From: Bog-159 sp963738345
Lineage (GTDB): Bacteria > Acidobacteriota > Terriglobia > Bryobacterales > Bryobacteraceae
NCBI GenBank assembly: GCA_963738345.1
Contig: CAVTWI010000002.1
Location: forward strand, 3,224,001-3,288,000
Length of the DNA: 64,000 nt
Reading direction: 5' to 3'
The translations under genes and the position numbers were made by a program. Below are positions 35,917 to 43,948 of this stretch, one piece after another. The notes under the pieces were generated by a model. That model saw only the letters and a program-made list of their open reading frames with translations, was not told where the DNA came from and ran no database searches. The number at the start of each line of letters is the position of its first letter. Positions within the stretch are counted from its first letter, which is position 1.

Positions 35917-36570
35917 ATGACATTATCACACTCCTTCAAAGAAGGCTTGGCGAGCGGCACGTTCATTCGTAATCCGTTTAGTGCTATGGGCGAAGAGGCG
36001 GAGATTACACAGATGCTACGCGATTGGAGGGACGGCAGGCCCGGCGCCTTCGAGCAGCTAATGCCCGTAGTTTACTCGGATCTCAGACGGATTGCCTCCG
36101 GCTATCTGCGTCATGACCGGCCCGGCCACACGCTGCAGGCCACGGGATTGGTTCACGAGTTGTACCTTCGGTTGTGCCGCCAACGAAAAGCGGATTGGTC
36201 CGACCGCACACACTTCTACACATTTGCCGCCAAAGTGATGCGCATGATATTGTCCGACCATGCCCGTCGTCACCTCGCGGATAAACGCGGCGGCCCTTCC
36301 AAGCGCGTGCCTTTGAGCGAAGAGATGGCGTGGGTGGATGTGGGCAGCCCGCAAATGCTCGATTTCGATCGGGCGCTGACCGGTTTGGAAGCCATGCACG
36401 AGCGCAAAGCCCGGGCGGTGGAGCTTTGTCACCTGCTGGGCTGCACTACCAAAGAAGCCGCCGACATTCTGGGCATCTCGTTGGCCACCGCGGAACGCGA
36501 CTTGAAATTCGCTCGCGGTTGGCTGTACCGCCAGTTGTACCCGGCGCCCGCTTCCGACATTCAGGCCTGA
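35917..36570 (+). CDS. ECF sigma factor of the kinase-linked type (TIGR02999/ECF43-like)
   Basis: The ATG at 35917 has GGAG 6 bases upstream; an internal ATG at 35986 and an upstream frame to 35749 are alternatives. The 217-residue product has sigma region 2 (FEQLMPVVYSDLRRIASGYLR, then HTLQATGLVHELYLRL, TFAAKVMRMILSDHARRHLADKRGG). Region 4 has KARAVELCHLLGCTTKEAADILGISLATAERDLKFARGWL as the helix-turn-helix. The family is widespread in Planctomycetes and Acidobacteria and is often encoded beside Ser/Thr kinases. In Vibrio parahaemolyticus the related EcfP is activated by PknT-dependent threonine phosphorylation in region 2. The Thr in HTLQATGL is a candidate site here by analogy. No anti-sigma gene is present. 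Confidence 0.88.
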   Translation: MTLSHSFKEGLASGTFIRNPFSAMGEEAEITQMLRDWRDGRPGAFEQLMPVVYSDLRRIASGYLRHDRPGHTLQATGLVHELYLRLCRQRKADWSDRTHFYTFAAKVMRMILSDHARRHLADKRGGPSKRVPLSEEMAWVDVGSPQMLDFDRALTGLEAMHERKARAVELCHLLGCTTKEAADILGISLATAERDLKFARGWLYRQLYPAPASDIQA

Positions 36571-36891
36571 AGTTGAATCGAACAGCCGTCGACCGCATAG
36601 CTGGCATTCGTCCGGGAACGTCGCCCGGTGCTTCGAACACGGCCGTACCGAAATCCACGTGCCGCACTGGGACGGTATAGAACAGCAGCCTGGTTTCGTG
36701 CATGGGGGCGTTGTCGGGATGTGCCCGTTTTCCAGAGGCTGGTCGGCCCTGCTGGAAACACGCCATGAGTACCGTTGAGTTGGCAGCCGTCTGTCCTCCC
36801 CGGTCGTGATTCTGGTGAATGGCGTCCCCCGGTATGCCAATGCCCTGGCCGCGCGGACGGTGCCGAAAATTGGTGTAAGGTAAAGGGAGTT
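36571..36891. other. intergenic stretch, nothing recognised
   Basis: About 320 bases between the sigma gene and tRNA-Pro. Minus-strand frames are open here by chance of high GC, but they continue as antisense of the sigma gene and of the tRNA and have no ribosome-binding site. No integrase remnant is visible. Confidence 0.5.
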
Positions 36892-36893
36892 TT

Positions 36894-36971
36894 TGGTCGG
36901 GCCGCCGAGATTTGAACTCGGGACCTCTTGCACCCCAAGCAAGCGCGCTAGCCAGGCTGCGCTACGGCCCG
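36894..36971 (-). tRNA. tRNA-Pro (anticodon GGG)
   Basis: A complete 78-base cloverleaf on the minus strand with encoded CCA. It has a perfect 7-bp acceptor stem (CGGGCCG/CGGCCCG), a GCGC D stem, and an anticodon stem CTTGC/GCAAG around loop TTGGGGT (anticodon GGG). The 5-base variable loop is AGGTC and the T stem is CCGAG/CTCGG with loop TTCAAAT. Its 3' half is duplicated at 29821-29870, making it a likely former integration target. Confidence 0.95.
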
Positions 36972-37033
36972 AAGAGACTATTGTACGCCAAACCACCTGG
37001 CTGGCGCTCGGTTTCTGCGTCTACAATAGACCT

Positions 37034-37285
37034 ATGCTTTTGCGATCGGCGATTTGGGCAATTCTTATGTTGGCGGGGACCGCCGCCGGCTTGGCTGATA
37101 CTCTCACTTTGCGTAACGGCCAAGTGATCCAAGGAACGTATTTAGGCGGCACCGCCCGCACGGTGCGCATGCAAGTGGAAGACACGGTGAAGACGTACGA
37201 CGTCACCGAGATCGCCAAGATTGAATTCACCGCTCCCGCGGCGGCGCAGGCGCAACACCGTCCCGCGCGGCCCGCAAAGATATGA
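37034..37285 (+). CDS. small exported protein with Sm-like beta motif
   Basis: Starts at the ATG at 37034 (83 aa). Longer in-frame extensions run back through the tRNA and are rejected. A signal peptide (1-21) precedes TLTLRNGQVIQGTYLGG and VKTYDVTEIAKIEF, a compact beta-barrel pattern seen in many short acidobacterial proteins. Function unknown. TACAAT lies exactly 6 bases before the ATG, so the mRNA may be leaderless. It overlaps the next gene by 4 bases (ATGA). Confidence 0.7.
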   Translation: MLLRSAIWAILMLAGTAAGLADTLTLRNGQVIQGTYLGGTARTVRMQVEDTVKTYDVTEIAKIEFTAPAAAQAQHRPARPAKI

Positions 37286-37854
37286 AGACCGCTGTCGCGC
37301 TATTGGTCGCCGTTATGCCTCTGCTTGCCCAGAAAACAATTGTCGAAGGCCTGCCGGAAAGCCCGGTACGGGTGGTCATCTACGAAGACTTGCAATGCCC
37401 GGATTGCGCGGTCTTCCGGCACATGATGGACGAACAATTGTTGCCGCGGTACGCGGCCAAGGTGGCATTCGTTCATCGGGATTTTCCGCTCGCGAAACAT
37501 GCGTGGGCGCGGCGGGCGGCCATAGCGGCGCGCTTCTTCACGGATCGCAAACCTGAACTGGGTTTGGAATACCGTCGTTATGTAATGGCCAACCAGCCGC
37601 AGATCGACGACGGCAATTTCAATGCACGGCTGGCGGAATTCGCCAAGCAACACGGCATCGAACCGGAGGCCGCCACCGCAGCACTGGCGAACCCGCACTA
37701 CGCTGAACTGGTGGAACAGGATTTCCAGGATGGCGTCTCGCGCGGCGTGGTGCACACTCCGACGGTGTTTGTGAACGGCAAACCGTACATCGAAACCATT
37801 CCCTTCGACGACATTGCGAAAGGTATTAACGAGGCCCTTGCCCAAACCCGTTAG
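37282..37854 (+). CDS. exported DsbA/thioredoxin_4-like disulfide protein
   Basis: A 190-residue protein with a signal peptide (1-16) and a thioredoxin fold. The redox motif is CPDC (39-42), followed by FRHMMDEQLLP, an inserted helical domain (about 80-150), and the cis-Pro strand HTPTVFVNGKPY. It resembles the DsbA-like proteins that thiolate or reduce envelope substrates. The overlap with the upstream small exported protein implies coupled translation and perhaps a shared envelope role. Confidence 0.85.
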   Translation: MKTAVALLVAVMPLLAQKTIVEGLPESPVRVVIYEDLQCPDCAVFRHMMDEQLLPRYAAKVAFVHRDFPLAKHAWARRAAIAARFFTDRKPELGLEYRRYVMANQPQIDDGNFNARLAEFAKQHGIEPEAATAALANPHYAELVEQDFQDGVSRGVVHTPTVFVNGKPYIETIPFDDIAKGINEALAQTR

Positions 37855-38575
37855 CATCGTCACCGGCGCCAGCCGGGGAATCGGCCGTGCTATCGCCACG
37901 GAACTGTCGCGCACGCACCAGGTGATTGGCACCTACAAGAGCGATCGTGCGTCGGCAGACAGCTTGGCTTCGGAGACCGGCGCGGACATCGTACAGTGCG
38001 ATGTTTCATCCGCCGTGGGTCGTGCCGCGCTGATCCGCTACGCGCGCGAGCGATACGAAAGTCTCGACCTGCTGGTGAACAATGCAGGGATTGCGCCGCG
38101 CCAGCGCCGCGATGTGCTCGAAGCATCCGAAGAAAGCTTCGACGAACTGATGGCGACGAACTTGAAAGGACCGCATTTTCTGACGGCCCTGGCAGCGACG
38201 TGGATGTTGGAGCGCGGCGCGGGACGCATCGTGTTTATCACCTCCATCTCTGCGTATGCGGCTTCCGTGAATCGGGCCGAATATTGCATTTCGAAGGCTG
38301 GATTGAGCATGTCCGCCGCTATCTATGCGCAGAGGCTGGCGGCGCACGGTATTCAAGTATTCGAAGTCAGACCTGGAATTATTCGCACCGATATGACGGC
38401 AGCGGTGGAGCAGGTTTATACGACACGCATCGCCTCAGGACTGCTGCCTCAACCGCGCATGGGAACCGGGGCAGACGTGGCGCGCGCGGTGCGTGCAATC
38501 GCGGACGGCTGCCTGGACTACTCGACAGGGCAAGTCATCGACGTGGACGGCGGGTTTCATTTGCGAAGCTTGTAA
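37838..38575 (+). CDS. short-chain dehydrogenase (3-ketoacyl-ACP-reductase-like)
   Basis: TTG at 37838 is preferred: GAGG lies 3-4 bases upstream, and the SDR begins at once with PVSIVTGASRGIGRAIA. An earlier TTG at 37814 is possible. The 245-residue protein has the NAD(P) motif TGASRGIG, NNAG, catalytic Ser (TSIS), Tyr-x3-Lys (YCISK) and the RPGIIRTDM segment. It oxidises or reduces a hydroxy/keto group; the exact substrate is open (FabG-like or sugar dehydrogenase). It overlaps the DsbA-like gene by 17 bases. Confidence 0.85.
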   Translation: MPKPVSIVTGASRGIGRAIATELSRTHQVIGTYKSDRASADSLASETGADIVQCDVSSAVGRAALIRYARERYESLDLLVNNAGIAPRQRRDVLEASEESFDELMATNLKGPHFLTALAATWMLERGAGRIVFITSISAYAASVNRAEYCISKAGLSMSAAIYAQRLAAHGIQVFEVRPGIIRTDMTAAVEQVYTTRIASGLLPQPRMGTGADVARAVRAIADGCLDYSTGQVIDVDGGFHLRSL

Positions 38576-38631
38576 CTCCGCGGTTAAATCCGGCATCATA
38601 TACTGAGCGAATTGAATCGAATCTGAATCAC

Positions 38632-39069
38632 ATGAGTTTTCTCGACAATCTCGAAAGCAATCTGAAGAATATGGAGTCGCGCGAAGAGCGCGGCGAACAA
38701 AACGTGCGTGAAGCAAAGTCTCGCGATTCCGAACGGGCGCGCACGCAGGCGTCGGCAGCCTTTGCGGAGCAACTCAAGAAAGGGCCTTACGCGGCGGAAC
38801 TGCTGAAACAGGCCACCCGGTTGGGGCACGCGATGCGCACCAAAGTTCACTTGGCGTGGATCGGCACGACTCTACGCCTGGAAGCGCGCGGAGCGAAGCT
38901 TGAACTCAGGCCTACGCCACAGGGCGTGATAGCCGCATTTCTCGAGAACAATGTGGAAGTGCGCAGCGTGCCCGTAGATTTGGACGGCAAGCCCGAAAGC
39001 CTGGCGCGCGACTGGCTGGCTTCCCTGCCCCCGGTGCCCACTGCGCCGGCGGATCTCGAACTGGAATAA
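38632..39069 (+). CDS. conserved hypothetical protein (145 aa)
   Basis: Starts at ATG 38632 with MSFLDNLESNLKNMESREERGEQ. The N-terminal 60 residues are strongly charged and helical (Glu/Arg/Lys-rich, likely coiled coil). The C-terminal half is a small beta domain (TLRLEARGAKLELRPTPQGVIAAFLE). No membrane segment or signal. I do not recognise a characterised family. It is soluble, presumably cytoplasmic, and convergent with the glycosylase gene, 3 bases apart. Confidence 0.7.
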   Translation: MSFLDNLESNLKNMESREERGEQNVREAKSRDSERARTQASAAFAEQLKKGPYAAELLKQATRLGHAMRTKVHLAWIGTTLRLEARGAKLELRPTPQGVIAAFLENNVEVRSVPVDLDGKPESLARDWLASLPPVPTAPADLELE

Positions 39070-39072
39070 TCG

Positions 39073-39714
39073 TCACAGATTGGCGTCGCCTTCGAGGCTG
39101 CGCCAAAGATACCAGGAAGCCACCGTACAGTAAGGGTGCCAGCTTTTGGCTAAGGCTTCGATCTCGGCGGGCTTAGGCAATTCCGGTAAAGCGTAAGCTT
39201 TGCGAATGGCCGCGCGGATTCCCAGGTCACCGGTGGGAAGCACGTTGGTGCGCCGCAACGCGAACATCAGAAACATGTGCGCGGTCCAAACACCAACACC
39301 TTTCACTTGAGTCAGGCGCTCGATTACTGCGGCATCGTCAAGCGCAGGAAGCGCGGCGAAATCCACGGTGCCGGCCCGGGTATGCCGTGCTAAGTCGCGA
39401 ATATAGATCGTCTTCTGTTTCGAAAGACCCAGTGCGCGCATCTTGGCGGGACGCAGGGCCAGGACATTTTCCGGCGTCAGGATGCCACCGGGAACCGCGG
39501 CGAGAAGGCGGCCGAAGATGACTTTGGCCACGCGTCCGCTGAGTTGCTGGTAGACGATGGAGCGCACCAGCGTTTCAAAGCCCGGGTCGCGAAACTGCAT
39601 ACGGTAGGCGCCTACGCGCTGGATGATCCCGCCAATTACCGGGTCGGCGGCTTGCAGATGACGAATGGCTTTGCGCATTATTGTAACAGGGCTGGCTGCA
39701 GCCACGTCCGTCAT
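39073..39714 (-). CDS. HhH-GPD DNA glycosylase (AlkA-like 3-methyladenine glycosylase)
   Basis: A 213-residue helix-hairpin-helix glycosylase. VYQQLSGRVA is the usual SIVYQQLS segment, the HhH motif is QVKGVGVWTAHMFLMFALRR, and the catalytic Asp is in VLPTGDLGIR. There is no 4Fe-4S cluster, and the N-terminal TBP-like domain of E. coli AlkA is missing, as in the shorter MAG1/AlkA family. It removes alkylated bases (3-methyladenine and related) in base-excision repair. Standalone, and convergent with the upstream small gene. Confidence 0.88.
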   Translation of the reverse strand: MTDVAAASPVTIMRKAIRHLQAADPVIGGIIQRVGAYRMQFRDPGFETLVRSIVYQQLSGRVAKVIFGRLLAAVPGGILTPENVLALRPAKMRALGLSKQKTIYIRDLARHTRAGTVDFAALPALDDAAVIERLTQVKGVGVWTAHMFLMFALRRTNVLPTGDLGIRAAIRKAYALPELPKPAEIEALAKSWHPYCTVASWYLWRSLEGDANL

Positions 39715-39725
39715 TGTAACCCTAT

Positions 39726-40722
39726 ATGGCCTTGACCAATGCCGCGCTCCAACGCGTTATCGTATCCCTGATTCTGCTTACGCCCTCGGCGTTGCCCCAG
39801 CAGAAGCCCGCTGAAGAGGAGGCCGCGCCCCCTCCGATTTCGGTGAACGTTTCGCTGGTGAACATCCTGGCGTCGGTGCACGACAAGCATGGCGGGTTAA
39901 TCGGCAATCTCAACAAAGACGACTTCACGGTGGTCGAAGACGGCAAGCCGCAAACCATCAAATACTTCACACGTGAAACCGATCTACCGCTGACCATCGG
40001 GCTGCTGATCGACGTAAGCGCCAGCCAGAAGAACCTGCTGGATATCGAGAAGCGGGCCGCGCACCAATTCTTCTCGCAGGTGCTGCGCAAGAAGGACGAG
40101 GCGTTTCTGATCAGCTTCGGAGAAGAGTCGGAGCTGCTGCAGGACTACACGAATTCGCCCAAACTGTTGCAGTCGGGGCTGTCACAATTGCAAATCAATT
40201 CGGGCGCGTCGGCGGCTCGGGCCGGGTCCGGTTCCCACCATCAGCCAACCCCGCGGCACGGTGCTGTACGATGCGGTGTACCTGGCGGCGCATGAAAAGC
40301 TGCGAGCCGAAGTGGGGCGCAAGGTGATCGTGCTGATCACCGATGGCATGGACCAGGGCAGCAAGCTGAAGATCGAGGAAGCCATTGAAGCCGCGCAAAA
40401 GTCCGACGCGGTAATCTACAGCATCGACTACGCGGATCCGAGCGCGTACGGCATGTTCTCATTCGGCGTGAGCGATTCGGCGCTGCAGAAGATGTCCGGT
40501 GAAACCGGCGGCCGCGTCTTCAAAGTGGACCGCCACCGCACGCTGGACGATGTGTTCAAGGAATTGCAGGATGAGATGCGCAGCCAGTATGCCATCGCCT
40601 ACACATCGAGCAATCCAGAGCAGGACGGTTCCTTCCGCAAACTGGTAGTAAAAGTTGCCGACAAAAACATGAAGGTGCAGGTGCGCAAAGGCTACTACGC
40701 AATTAAGCCGGAGCGGAGTTGA
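39726..40722 (+). pseudogene. VWFA-related acidobacterial protein, interrupted by a frameshift
   Basis: The first frame (39726-40295) gives a signal peptide, an N-terminal beta domain (VNVSLVNILASVHDKHGG) and the first part of a von Willebrand A domain with the MIDAS-like LIDVSAS. The second frame continues from about 40222 (PGPVPTISQPRGT, YDAVYLAAHEK) to a complete C-terminus (KVIVLITDGMD, YAIAYTS). Spliced, this is the acidobacterial VWFA-related family (TIGR03436), about 330 residues. The shift is one extra base (or two missing) within the GC-rich stretch 40205-40222, so sequencing error is possible. It overlaps rfbD by 20 bases at the 3' end. Confidence 0.8.
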
Positions 40723-41596
40723 GCAGCTTTTCGCGGGCCTCGAAGTAGAGGCGGAGAGCGCCTTCGAGCGGGGGCATGGGAGCGAGGCCGAGGCTTTCCA
40801 TCTTGCCGTTGGACAGAGCCGAAAACTTTGGGCGATGCGCGGCGGTGCGGTATTCGCGCTCATTGGTGGCGTGCAATTCCACGGGCTCGCCGGGCTGCGT
40901 GACGGCGAAAATTGCCTGCGCGTAGTGATACCAGGATGTGGGCGTGCCGCCGCCGATGTGAATAATGCCGGTTTCACCGCGCTCGACCAAGTCGATGGTG
41001 CGGGATGCCAGCAGCGGCGCATAGGTGGGGGATGCTACGTGATCTTCCACCACGCGGATAGGCTGGCCGGAGCGGGCCAGGCGCAACATCACTTCCACAA
41101 AATTACCGCGGGCGGTACGCAATCCGCCCGGCCCGAACACACCCGAGGTGCGTACGATCAAGGGGGCGCCGAGGTAGGCTTGGGCGTAAAGTTCACCAGC
41201 CAGTTTGGAGACACCGTAGGCGCCTAGCGGATGGGTCGGGTCTTTTTCCGTATAAGGGCGGCCGGCGGTGCCATCGAAAACATAATCGGTCGAGAAGTGG
41301 ATGAAGTGGGCATCGAGTTGGCGGCAGGCTAGGGCCAGATTCCGCACCGCCAAGGCATTCACCAGGAAGGCCGCTTGCGGTTCGCTTTCGGCCACGTCGA
41401 CCTGGTTATAGGCGGCAGCGTTGAAGACGAACTCGGGGTCCCAGGGGGTGAGGATATTCTCCACTTGGCGGGGGTCGGTAATGTCGAGTTGGCTGCGGTC
41501 CCAACCGATGGTCTCGAAACCGCGCTGGGTCAGTTCCCGGACCAATTCCAAACCGAGTTGGCCGCCGCTTCCAATTACCGCCGCTTTTCGTGCCAT
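40703..41596 (-). CDS. rfbD: dTDP-4-dehydrorhamnose reductase
   Basis: ATG at 41596 is chosen, since AAVIGSGGQLGLELVREL follows directly; an upstream ATG adds 20 residues without function. The 297-residue extended SDR has GSGGQLG (cofactor), NAAAYNQVDVAE, the STDYVFDG segment with the catalytic Thr, and YGVSKLAGE with the Tyr-x3-Lys pair. RfbD reduces dTDP-4-dehydro-L-rhamnose to dTDP-L-rhamnose with NAD(P)H. RfbA-C are not in the window. It is encoded divergently from the DoxX gene, with a 6-bp hairpin (41623-41640) in the gap. Confidence 0.85.
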   Translation of the reverse strand: MARKAAVIGSGGQLGLELVRELTQRGFETIGWDRSQLDITDPRQVENILTPWDPEFVFNAAAYNQVDVAESEPQAAFLVNALAVRNLALACRQLDAHFIHFSTDYVFDGTAGRPYTEKDPTHPLGAYGVSKLAGELYAQAYLGAPLIVRTSGVFGPGGLRTARGNFVEVMLRLARSGQPIRVVEDHVASPTYAPLLASRTIDLVERGETGIIHIGGGTPTSWYHYAQAIFAVTQPGEPVELHATNEREYRTAAHRPKFSALSNGKMESLGLAPMPPLEGALRLYFEAREKLLNSAPA

Positions 41597-41865
41597 AGGA
41601 ATTATGAGGATAGCATGCGGGGACTGGGGCTCGGCCCAGTTGACCGGCTTGGGCAAATTTGTGCATGTTTGTGCGCTTGGTTTGCTCTTAGCACAGAAAA
41701 GGAAATTCTGGCAATCAAAGCCAATTCTTAGGACGCAGACTGCATCCTATTGAAATGTATGGATTTGTATCGCGCATTTTGCCTACATTTGCGCCGGGTC
41801 CACCATTAATGACTCCACCCGATTTGGACGTAGAATGAAAGACACCGTACCGGTTTGGGAGGTCC

Positions 41866-42783
41866 ATGCTGCCAACTATTCTCGCTGTTTTCTTCGAATT
41901 CTCGAGCGCCCCGTTTGCGATGTCCGTTGCTGGCCTTGCACTGCTCCTGATCGGTCTAGTGGCCGCCAGGAACGACATCATACGGGGTCGCGGCATCGAC
42001 AAAGTGGTGGCCCTCGGCCCCTTGTGTTTCGCCATCCCGTTGGCAGTCTTCGGCGCGGAACACCTTTCCGGCGCCATCCCGCCACAGGCAGTGCCAGAGT
42101 TCATGCCGTGGCGTTTGTTCTGGATCTATTTCGTGGGCGTGGCGTTAATAGCCGCGGCGCTGAGTATCGCGACGAAGATTCAGGTGCGCTGGTCGGGCCT
42201 GTTGGTCGGAATCATGATGTTCCTTTTCGTGGCGATGTTGCATCTTCCCGGGTCCATCCGCACTGGCGGCAGATTTGCATGGACGGTCGTGATCCGGGAA
42301 CTGTCGTTCGGCGGCGGTGCGTGGGTTTTGGCGGGAACGGCGATGGGCGGGAAGGGGGGAGAACAACGCAAGATTCTCATCACCGTGGGGCGCATATGTA
42401 TCGCGATCGCGGCGATTTTCTTTGGCATTCAACATTTCCTGCATCCGCTGGGACTTCCCGGAGTTCCGCTGCAGAAAGAGATGCCCACGTGGATTCCCGC
42501 GCGCGCGCTCGTCGACTATTTGACGGGCGCATTTCTCATCGTGGGCGGGGGCTGCTTTCTGGTGGGGTGGAAAACGCGCGTGGCCGCCACGTATCTCGGC
42601 GCATGGGTTGTGTTCCTGGTGGTAGTGATTTACGGGCCCGTTATGATTGGGGCGCTGGCTGATCCGAGTAGCGCGGTGAAAGTCGAAGGGCTCAATTACT
42701 TCGCCGATACGCTTTTGTTTGGCGCGGTGATCCTTTCGCTGGCCTATGCGCCCGGCTTGCCGGATCGCAGCGATATGATTTAA
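41866..42783 (+). CDS. DoxX-like integral membrane protein (two four-helix units)
   Basis: A 305-residue polytopic protein with about 8 hydrophobic segments, apparently a duplicated four-helix DoxX/DoxD-type unit. The second half begins near FGIQHFLHP, after a first half containing FGAEHLSGAIPP; both halves share a G-xxH-L motif. A GGGAGG ribosome-binding site precedes the ATG. Related small membrane proteins take part in redox or oxidative-stress functions, but no substrate is known. It is followed 23 bases later by a VOC gene, suggesting an operon. Confidence 0.8.
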   Translation: MLPTILAVFFEFSSAPFAMSVAGLALLLIGLVAARNDIIRGRGIDKVVALGPLCFAIPLAVFGAEHLSGAIPPQAVPEFMPWRLFWIYFVGVALIAAALSIATKIQVRWSGLLVGIMMFLFVAMLHLPGSIRTGGRFAWTVVIRELSFGGGAWVLAGTAMGGKGGEQRKILITVGRICIAIAAIFFGIQHFLHPLGLPGVPLQKEMPTWIPARALVDYLTGAFLIVGGGCFLVGWKTRVAATYLGAWVVFLVVVIYGPVMIGALADPSSAVKVEGLNYFADTLLFGAVILSLAYAPGLPDRSDMI

Positions 42784-42806
42784 GAAGAGGGAGCACAAGG
42801 ATCACC

Positions 42807-43283
42807 ATGAAACCAAAGAATACGATCTGCATCTGGTACGACAAAGACGCGGAGGAGGCGGCACACTTCTACGCCGCGACGTTCCCCGATAGTACAGTTA
42901 CCGCTATTCACAAGGCTCCCGGTGACTATCCTGGCGGCAAGAAAGGCGATGTGCTGACGGTCGAGTTCACCGTGCTGGGAATTCCTTGTCTCGGTTTGAA
43001 CGGCGGACCGGCGTTCAAGCACAGCGAGGCATTTTCCTTCCAGGTCGCGACGGACAATCAGGAAGAGACGGACCGTTATTGGGACGCGATCATCAACAAT
43101 GGCGGCTCGGAAAGCCAGTGTGGTTGGTGCAAGGACCGCTGGGGACTCTCCTGGCAGATCACCCCGCGCGCATTGACCGATGCGCTGGCGGCCGGCGGCG
43201 ACGAGGCAAAACGCACTTTCGGGGCGATGATGACGATGAAGAAGATCGATGTCGCGGCCATCGAAGCGGCGCGGCGAGGATGA
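42807..43283 (+). CDS. PhnB-like VOC protein
   Basis: A 158-residue single VOC domain of the 3-dmu-9_3-mt/PhnB group: CIWYDKDAEEAAHFYAATFPDS, FTVLGIPCLGLNGG, FKHSEAFSFQV, SQCGWCKDRWGLSWQITP and the C-terminal MMTMKKIDVAAIEAARRG. The group has no proven enzymatic activity. It has an AAGGA ribosome-binding site. Its last 29 bases are duplicated at 44874-44902. Confidence 0.85.
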   Translation: MKPKNTICIWYDKDAEEAAHFYAATFPDSTVTAIHKAPGDYPGGKKGDVLTVEFTVLGIPCLGLNGGPAFKHSEAFSFQVATDNQEETDRYWDAIINNGGSESQCGWCKDRWGLSWQITPRALTDALAAGGDEAKRTFGAMMTMKKIDVAAIEAARRG

Positions 43284-43297
43284 CGATTAAACGTCGG

Positions 43298-43948
43298 TCA
43301 GAGGCGGGCAAAGAGCGAGCGCAGTTTCCCCATTAAAGATCGCTCGGGCTTTACCTCGATGATCTCCCCCATAAAAGCGAGCCGTAGAGGCGCCTTTACC
43401 GAAACAGTTTCGGATGCTCTGCAGGTAAGTTCCTGCCGGAAGGACGCGAAGCCCGGAGAGGCGACCTGTAAGGAATAAACCCCGGGAGCAATTTTCCCGC
43501 TAAACTCGCCTTGATCGTTGGACGCGCCGTTATTTATCGCTTCGGCACCGTCAGGCTTCTCGATCTTCACGGTCGCGCTGGGGATCGTGGCCCCAGTGGG
43601 ATCTAGCACGCGCACCTTCACTTCACAGGTTTGTGCGGCAGCGGCTGAGGCTACCGCTGAAGCTCCGAGAACCGAAATCTGGACGAACCGTTCCACTGCG
43701 GTTCGCTCTTTGGCGAATATTTGGTTGCCGCGCTCATCGTAATGAATCCGGCCGCATATATTGCCAGCCTGTTTATGGAACAAGTCCGCTGCCTGGCGGC
43801 GAGTGAGCACCGACAGATCGTGAACGAAACGATTGCAGACAGTGCAAAAACGGGAGCGGTCGCCGCCGCCCATAGCACCCCAACTCTCACTGCACGGATT
43901 AGCGATCGCTATTTTCGTTATGCGCCGGAAGGAGAGCATACCAGCCAT
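43298..43948 (-). CDS. Cys-motif protein with carboxypeptidase-regulatory-like domain
   Basis: A 216-residue protein. The N-terminal 85 residues carry PCSESWGAMGGGDRSRFCTVCNRFVHDLSVLTRRQA, the CxxC-containing zinc-ribbon-like motif found in many acidobacterial proteins. Then come a hydrophobic stretch (about 90-110) and a carboxypeptidase-regulatory/Ig-like domain (about 110-180: VLDPTGATIPSATVKI, GEFSGKIAPGVYSL). A conserved tail EIIEVKPERSLMGKLRSLFARL ends it. Function unknown. It overlaps the upstream membrane-protein gene by one base (TAATG). A deleted copy lies at 44874-45145. Confidence 0.75.
   Translation of the reverse strand: MAGMLSFRRITKIAIANPCSESWGAMGGGDRSRFCTVCNRFVHDLSVLTRRQAADLFHKQAGNICGRIHYDERGNQIFAKERTAVERFVQISVLGASAVASAAAAQTCEVKVRVLDPTGATIPSATVKIEKPDGAEAINNGASNDQGEFSGKIAPGVYSLQVASPGFASFRQELTCRASETVSVKAPLRLAFMGEIIEVKPERSLMGKLRSLFARL

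Noticed and set aside
29871..36891. Claim of an active integrative element
   Set aside because: No integrase, excisionase, relaxase or replication gene is visible between the tRNA repeats.
41623..41640. Hairpin ACTGGG-N6-CCCAGT before rfbD as a terminator or riboswitch
   Set aside because: Only 6 bp, no T-run, and it lies upstream of rfbD and of the divergent gene; no supporting context.
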